A stretch of 64,000 nt of DNA from DATHAP01 sp963762865. GTDB lineage: Bacteria > Actinomycetota > Actinomycetes > JACCUZ01. The notes under the pieces are model-generated. The model was not told where the DNA came from, did no database searches, and saw only the letters and a list, made by a program, of their open reading frames with translations. Below, in pieces: positions 59,634 through 64,000 of this stretch. The DNA is taken from NCBI GenBank assembly GCA_963762865.1, contig CAVXNC010000003.1, positions 411,957 to 475,956 on the forward strand, in the 5' to 3' direction. Each line of letters opens with the position of its first letter. Positions within the stretch are counted from its first letter, which is position 1. The position numbers were made by a program, and so were the translations under genes.

Positions 59634-62600
59634 ATGCGCAGTTATCTCATTGGTGGCACTCATGTGCCGGGGAGACATCGGAAGCAGTTGCCCCTAGAGC
59701 AACGAGGTCACGAGGTTCTGAAGTCGTGGTCGGTACTCGGTCGGTCCCTCAGGGCCGGCGGGCTGCGGTTAACAGCTGCTCTGTCGATTGGCGCGCTCGT
59801 CTTGGCGGCCGCGTCATTGCCGGCGGTGGCGCTGGCGCCTGCGGTGGCGGCGGCCAACTGCACGCTGGTGGGCACGTCGGGGAACGACGTGCTGACCGGA
59901 ACGCCGGGTGCGGATGTGCTGTGCGGTCTCGGGGGCAACGACGTGCTTCGCGGCGAGCGGGGCGACGACCTGCTCCGCGGCGGCAACGGGCGGGACGAGC
60001 TGCGCGGTGGACGGGGCGGGGACCGGCTCCGGGGCGGCGACGGTGACGACCTGCTACTGGGCGGCAAGGGCCAGGACGAGCTGAGAAGCTCGGCCGGCGA
60101 GGACGACCTGCGCGGCGGTACCGGCCGCGACCAGCTGTTCGGCGGGCGCCAGGGCGACCGGCTTCGAGCCGGAGACGGCAACGACGACCTGTTCGGTGAG
60201 AAGGGCCCGGACACCGTCGACGGGCGCGACGGGGCTGCGTTCACAGACCGACTGGTCTGCGGATTGGGTAAGGACACGGCCCTCGCAGACACCCCGGACG
60301 ACGTCGACCCGAGCTGCGAGGGTTTCCCGGCGAACCGTGCCCCGACGGACCTGACCCTGTCGGGCTCAACGGTCGTCGAGAACCGCCCGGCCGGGACGAC
60401 CGTGGGCGCCCTGGCCGCGGTCGACCCCGACGCCGGCGACACGCACACCTTCGCGCTCGTCAACGGCGCCGGCGACGCCGACAACGGCTCCTTCACGATC
60501 GTCGGCAACCAGCTGCGCACCGCGGCTGTGTTCGACTTCGAGGTCAAGTCGAGCTATACGGTTCGCGTCCGGGTGAGAGACGAGAGCGGGGCGGCGTTCC
60601 AGAAGGCGCTTGCGATCTCCGTCACCAACGTAGGAGAGAACCGCGCGCCGACCGACATCGCGCTGTCGCCGGCCACCGTCGCCGAAGACGAGCCCGCCGG
60701 GACAGCGGTCGGCGCGCTCGCGGCGACCGACGCGGACGCCGGCGACTCGCATACGTTCGCGCTCGTCGCGGGAACCGGCGATGCCGACAATGCGTCGTTC
60801 ACGATCAGCGCCGGCCAGCTCAAGACCGCGCAGGTGTTCGACTTCGAGACGAAGTCGTCCTACGCGATCCGTGTCGCGACGACCGATACCGCGGGGGCAA
60901 CCTTCGCCAAGGCGCTCACGGTCACGGTCGGCGACGTCAACGAGGCGCCGACGGGGCTCGCCTCTCGAACTCGACGCTGGCGGAGAACGAGCCGGTCGGC
61001 ACAACCGTCGGTGACCTGTCGGTTATGGACGTCGACGCCGGCCAGAGCCACGCCTTCACGCTGGTCGCCGGCGCGGGTGACGACGACAACGGCAAGTTCG
61101 CGATCGACGGAACGAAGCTTGAGACCGCGACGGTGCTCGATTTCGAGGCCCAGCTCTCGTACTCGATCCGGGTGCGCGCGACCGACGACGGCACACCGGC
61201 CCTGTCGGTCGAGGGCGCCTTTACGATCACGGTGTCCGACACGATCGAGCCGCCGGTCGCGGACTCAAAGAGTGCGAACACCGCCGAGGACACGCCGGTC
61301 ACGGTCACGCTGTCGGCGAGCGACCCGGAGGGCGACGACCCGCTCAGCTTCGCAAACGGCGACCTGCCAGCGCACGGCTCGCTCGGCGCGATCGGGTCGG
61401 TCACCTGCAGCCATGCGACACCCAACATCTGCACCGCCGACGTGCTGTACACGCCGGACGCGGACTACAACGGCCCCGACAACTTCACCTACACGGCCAG
61501 TGACGGCGGCGCTACCTCGTCCCCGGCGACCGTCTCGATCACCGTCGACCCGGTCAACGACGCCCCGGTCGCGACCCCGACGAGCCGCACAACCGCAGAG
61601 GACGCGCAACTCACCCTGGGCCTGGCGACGGCGGTGAGCGACGTGGAGACGGCCGACGCGGACCTGAGCTACGAAATCGTCAGCGCACCGGCGCACGGCA
61701 CCGCGACCGGGACGACCTACACCCCGGACCCGGACTTCAACGGCACCGACAGCCTCACCTACCGGGTCACCGACCGCGGCGACCCGGACAACTGCTCTAG
61801 CGCGCCGTGCGACGGGTCGCTGACGTCGACCACCGAGACGGTAACGATCGCCGTCACCCCGGTCAACGACACTCCAACTGCCTCCCCGGGGTCCCGCTCG
61901 ACCGCCGAGGACACGCCGGTCGCCCTGAACCTTCCGGGGCTGGCGAGCGACCTGGAGACCTCGGACGCGAACCTGACGTACGAGATCGTCGGCCAGCCGG
62001 CGCACGGGAGCGCGACCGCCACGACCTACACCCCGGACGCTGACTTCAACGGCACCGACAGCCTCACCTATCGGGTCACCGACCGCGGCGACCCGGACAA
62101 CTGCGGCGCGCCCGGACCGGCATGCGACACGCCGGAGACGTCGACCACCGAGACGGTGTCGATCACGGTCGACCCGGTCGACGAGGCACCGGTCGCGGCC
62201 TCGACGATCCGCGCCACCCCGGAGGACACGCCGCTCACCCTGGACCTGGCGACGGCGGTGAGCGACGTGGAGACCGCCGACGGCGACCTGACCTACGAGA
62301 TCGTCAGCGCGCCGGCGCACGGCGCCGCGACGGCGACGACGTACACCCCGGACCCGGACTTCAACGGTACGGACAGCCTCACCTACCGGGGCACCGATCG
62401 CGGTGACCCGGACGAACTGCGGCGCGCCGGGTCCGGCGTGCGACGCGAGCGAGACGTCGAGCACCGAGACGGTGACGATCACCGTCACCCCGGTCAACGA
62501 TGCGCCGGCAGGCGTCGGACGTGTCGCGGTCCACCGACGAGGACACGCCGGTGTCGCTGGACCTGGCGGCGCTGGCGAGCGACCTGGAGACCTCGGACGC

Positions 62601-64000
62601 GAACCTGACGTACGAGATCGTCACCCAGCCCGACCACGGGACCGCGACGGCGACGACCTACACCCCGGCCGCCGACTTCACCGGCACCGACAGCCTCGCC
62701 TACCGGGTCACTGACCAGCGGCGACCCGGACAACTGCGGCGTACCGGGACTGGCGTGCGACGCACCGGAGACGTCGGCCACTGGGACGATCACGATCACG
62801 GTCGGCCCGGTCAACGACACGCCCACGGCCTCCCCGGGATCCCGCACCACGGACGAGGACACCCCGCTGTCGCTGAACCTCGCGGACCTGGTCAGCGACA
62901 TCGAGACCTCCGATGGGGAACCTGATCTACGAGATCCTCGACCCGCCGGCGCACGGCAGCGCGACCGCGACGACCTACACCCCGGACCCGGACTTCAATG
63001 GCGCGGACAGCCTGACCTACCGGGTCACCGATCGCGGCGATCCGGACAACTGCCGGCGCGCCGGGACCGGCCTGCGACGGGCCGGAGACGTCGAGCGCCG
63101 AGACGGTGTCGATCACCGTCGACCCGGTGAACGACGCGCCGCAGGCGAGCCCGACGAGCCTGAGCGGGGACGAGGACACCGGGACGATCGATGGCTGGCG
63201 GCGCTGGTGAGCGACGTGGAGACCCTCGGACGGGAACCTGACCTACGAGATCGTGACCGGCCCGGCGGACGGCCTTCTTTGGGCAGCGGCGGCTCGCGGA
63301 CCTACGCCCGGCGCGGACTTGGACGGCTCGGACAGCTTCACCTACCGGGTGACCGACCGGGGCGACCCGGACAACTGCGGCGCGCCCGGCCCGGCGTGTG
63401 ACGGGCCCGAGACGTCGACGACCGAGACGGTGTCGATCACCGTCGGCGCGGTCAACGACGACCCGGTGATCCTGTTGCCAGAGGGGCCGGTGACGGCCGT
63501 GCGGCACAGGAACACGCCACTCGCGGGGATCTCGGTGACCGACGTCGACGCCGCCGACGCTGACGTCGCGGCCGAGCTCAAGGTCGACCACGGCGCGCTG
63601 ACGGTCGACACCACCGTGACCGGCGGCATCGGCGCCGGCCAGATCGTCGGCAACGGGACCGCGACGGTGCAGATCGCGGCGAGCCTGGGGCAGATCAACA
63701 CCACGCTGGCGAGCGCCGGCGGGCTGGTCTACCACTCGGACGCCGCGTTCGCCGGCCCGGACACGCTGACCGTCAACGTCAACGATCAGGGTCACACCGG
63801 GGCCGGCGGGCCTCTGACGGACAGCGACACGCTGGCGATGAACGTGGTACCGCCCAACGCCGCGCCGGTCGCGGCCGGGCAGAGCATGAGCACAACCGAG
63901 GACACGCCCAAGACGATCACGCTGTCCGCGAGCGACGCCGACGGCGACGACCCGCTGACCTTCGCCAAGGGCACCGGGCCGACGCACGGCACGCTCGGCA
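59634..64000 (+). pseudogene. Giant secreted RTX/cadherin-like/tandem-95 repeat protein, many frame changes, 3' end outside window
   Basis: ATG 59634 follows GGGGGG. A Sec signal (LRLTAALSIGALVLAAASLP) ends near residue 72. Residues 77-195 are RTX calcium repeats (GGNGRDELRGG, GGDGDDLLLGG). Three cadherin-like repeats (NRAPTDLTLS ... VRVRDESG) run to about 61240. At least six tandem-95/Ig-like repeats (APVA..AEDTP..L, TYTPDPDFNGTDSLTYRVTD) follow, with high DNA identity and a period near 300 bp. Frame changes occur near 60964, 62413, 62520, 62712, 62915 and 63052, and twice or more at 63190-63240. A likely calcium-binding adhesin or surface protein. Confidence 0.8.

Noticed and set aside
61560..63440. 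CRISPR array or transposon repeats
   Set aside because: The roughly 300-bp repeats encode protein repeats of one family (TYTPDPDFNGTDSLTYRVTD); there are no spacers or terminal repeats.

Overview
This window is high-GC DNA from an actinomycete. GTG starts are common, genes overlap at GTGA/ATGA junctions, and the gene order closely follows a conserved actinobacterial block. From memory, that block runs in Mycobacterium tuberculosis from the Rv3679/Rv3680 ATPases through crp, nth, marP, acs, ssd/tad and the DEAD helicase to topA and the polymerase III delta' gene (around Rv3644c). In Streptomyces the matching order is bldG - anti-sigma - hppA - topA - tmk - holB. BldG and an RsiG-type anti-sigma factor suggest a differentiating actinomycete. 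The genus cannot be fixed from sequence alone.

Layout. 1-15.7 kb is conserved core: two Get3/ArsA-like ATPases, housekeeping hydrolases, RidA, a MerR regulator, Nudix and metallo-beta-lactamase proteins, CRP, an RsiG-like anti-sigma factor, Nth, a TlpA-like lipoprotein, a CoA Nudix hydrolase, a MarP-type serine protease, NhaA and a CGNR regulator. 15.7-24.1 kb is an acetate-type carboxylate module on the minus strand: a LytS/LytTR pair, two solute:sodium symporters each with a small DUF485-type partner, and acetyl-CoA synthetase. A CRP-type half-site pair lies ahead of the actP unit. 24.1-31.2 kb holds a Fic-like protein with a degenerate motif, a SerB-like HAD protein and the Flp/Tad pilus locus. 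31.2-46.1 kb carries an MrfA-type helicase, bldG with its anti-sigma partner, the H+-pyrophosphatase, a methyltransferase, topA, an MFS-thymidylate kinase fusion and holB. 46.2-53.6 kb is a sugar ABC uptake and catabolism cluster under a ROK regulator. It is followed by a secreted TAP-type peptidase and tRNA-Thr(CGT).

From about 55.4 kb the DNA is accessory. A tyrosine integrase points at the 3' end of tRNA-Thr, with an excisionase, iteron-like repeats, a small HTH protein, a TSUP permease and the relic of a second integrase. Last is a very large secreted protein with RTX, cadherin-like and tandem-95-type repeats that runs off the window. I see no second copy of the tRNA 3' end, so the right limit of the element is not defined here.

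Two cross-cutting observations. First, many genes appear to be leaderless, with a TANNNT-type -10 box ending 6-8 nt before the start codon. Second, several otherwise well-conserved genes are broken by single-base frame changes (actP, the methyltransferase, the ROK regulator, Gfo/Idh, xis/int and the repeat protein). Their number, and the mostly +1 direction, suggest sequencing or assembly indels at least as strongly as true decay. A 20-bp operator-like inverted repeat occurs three times at two distant sites, and a twin TCCACAG motif with identical 28-bp spacing precedes both the tad operon and the pilin genes. These are the best candidates for undescribed regulatory elements.
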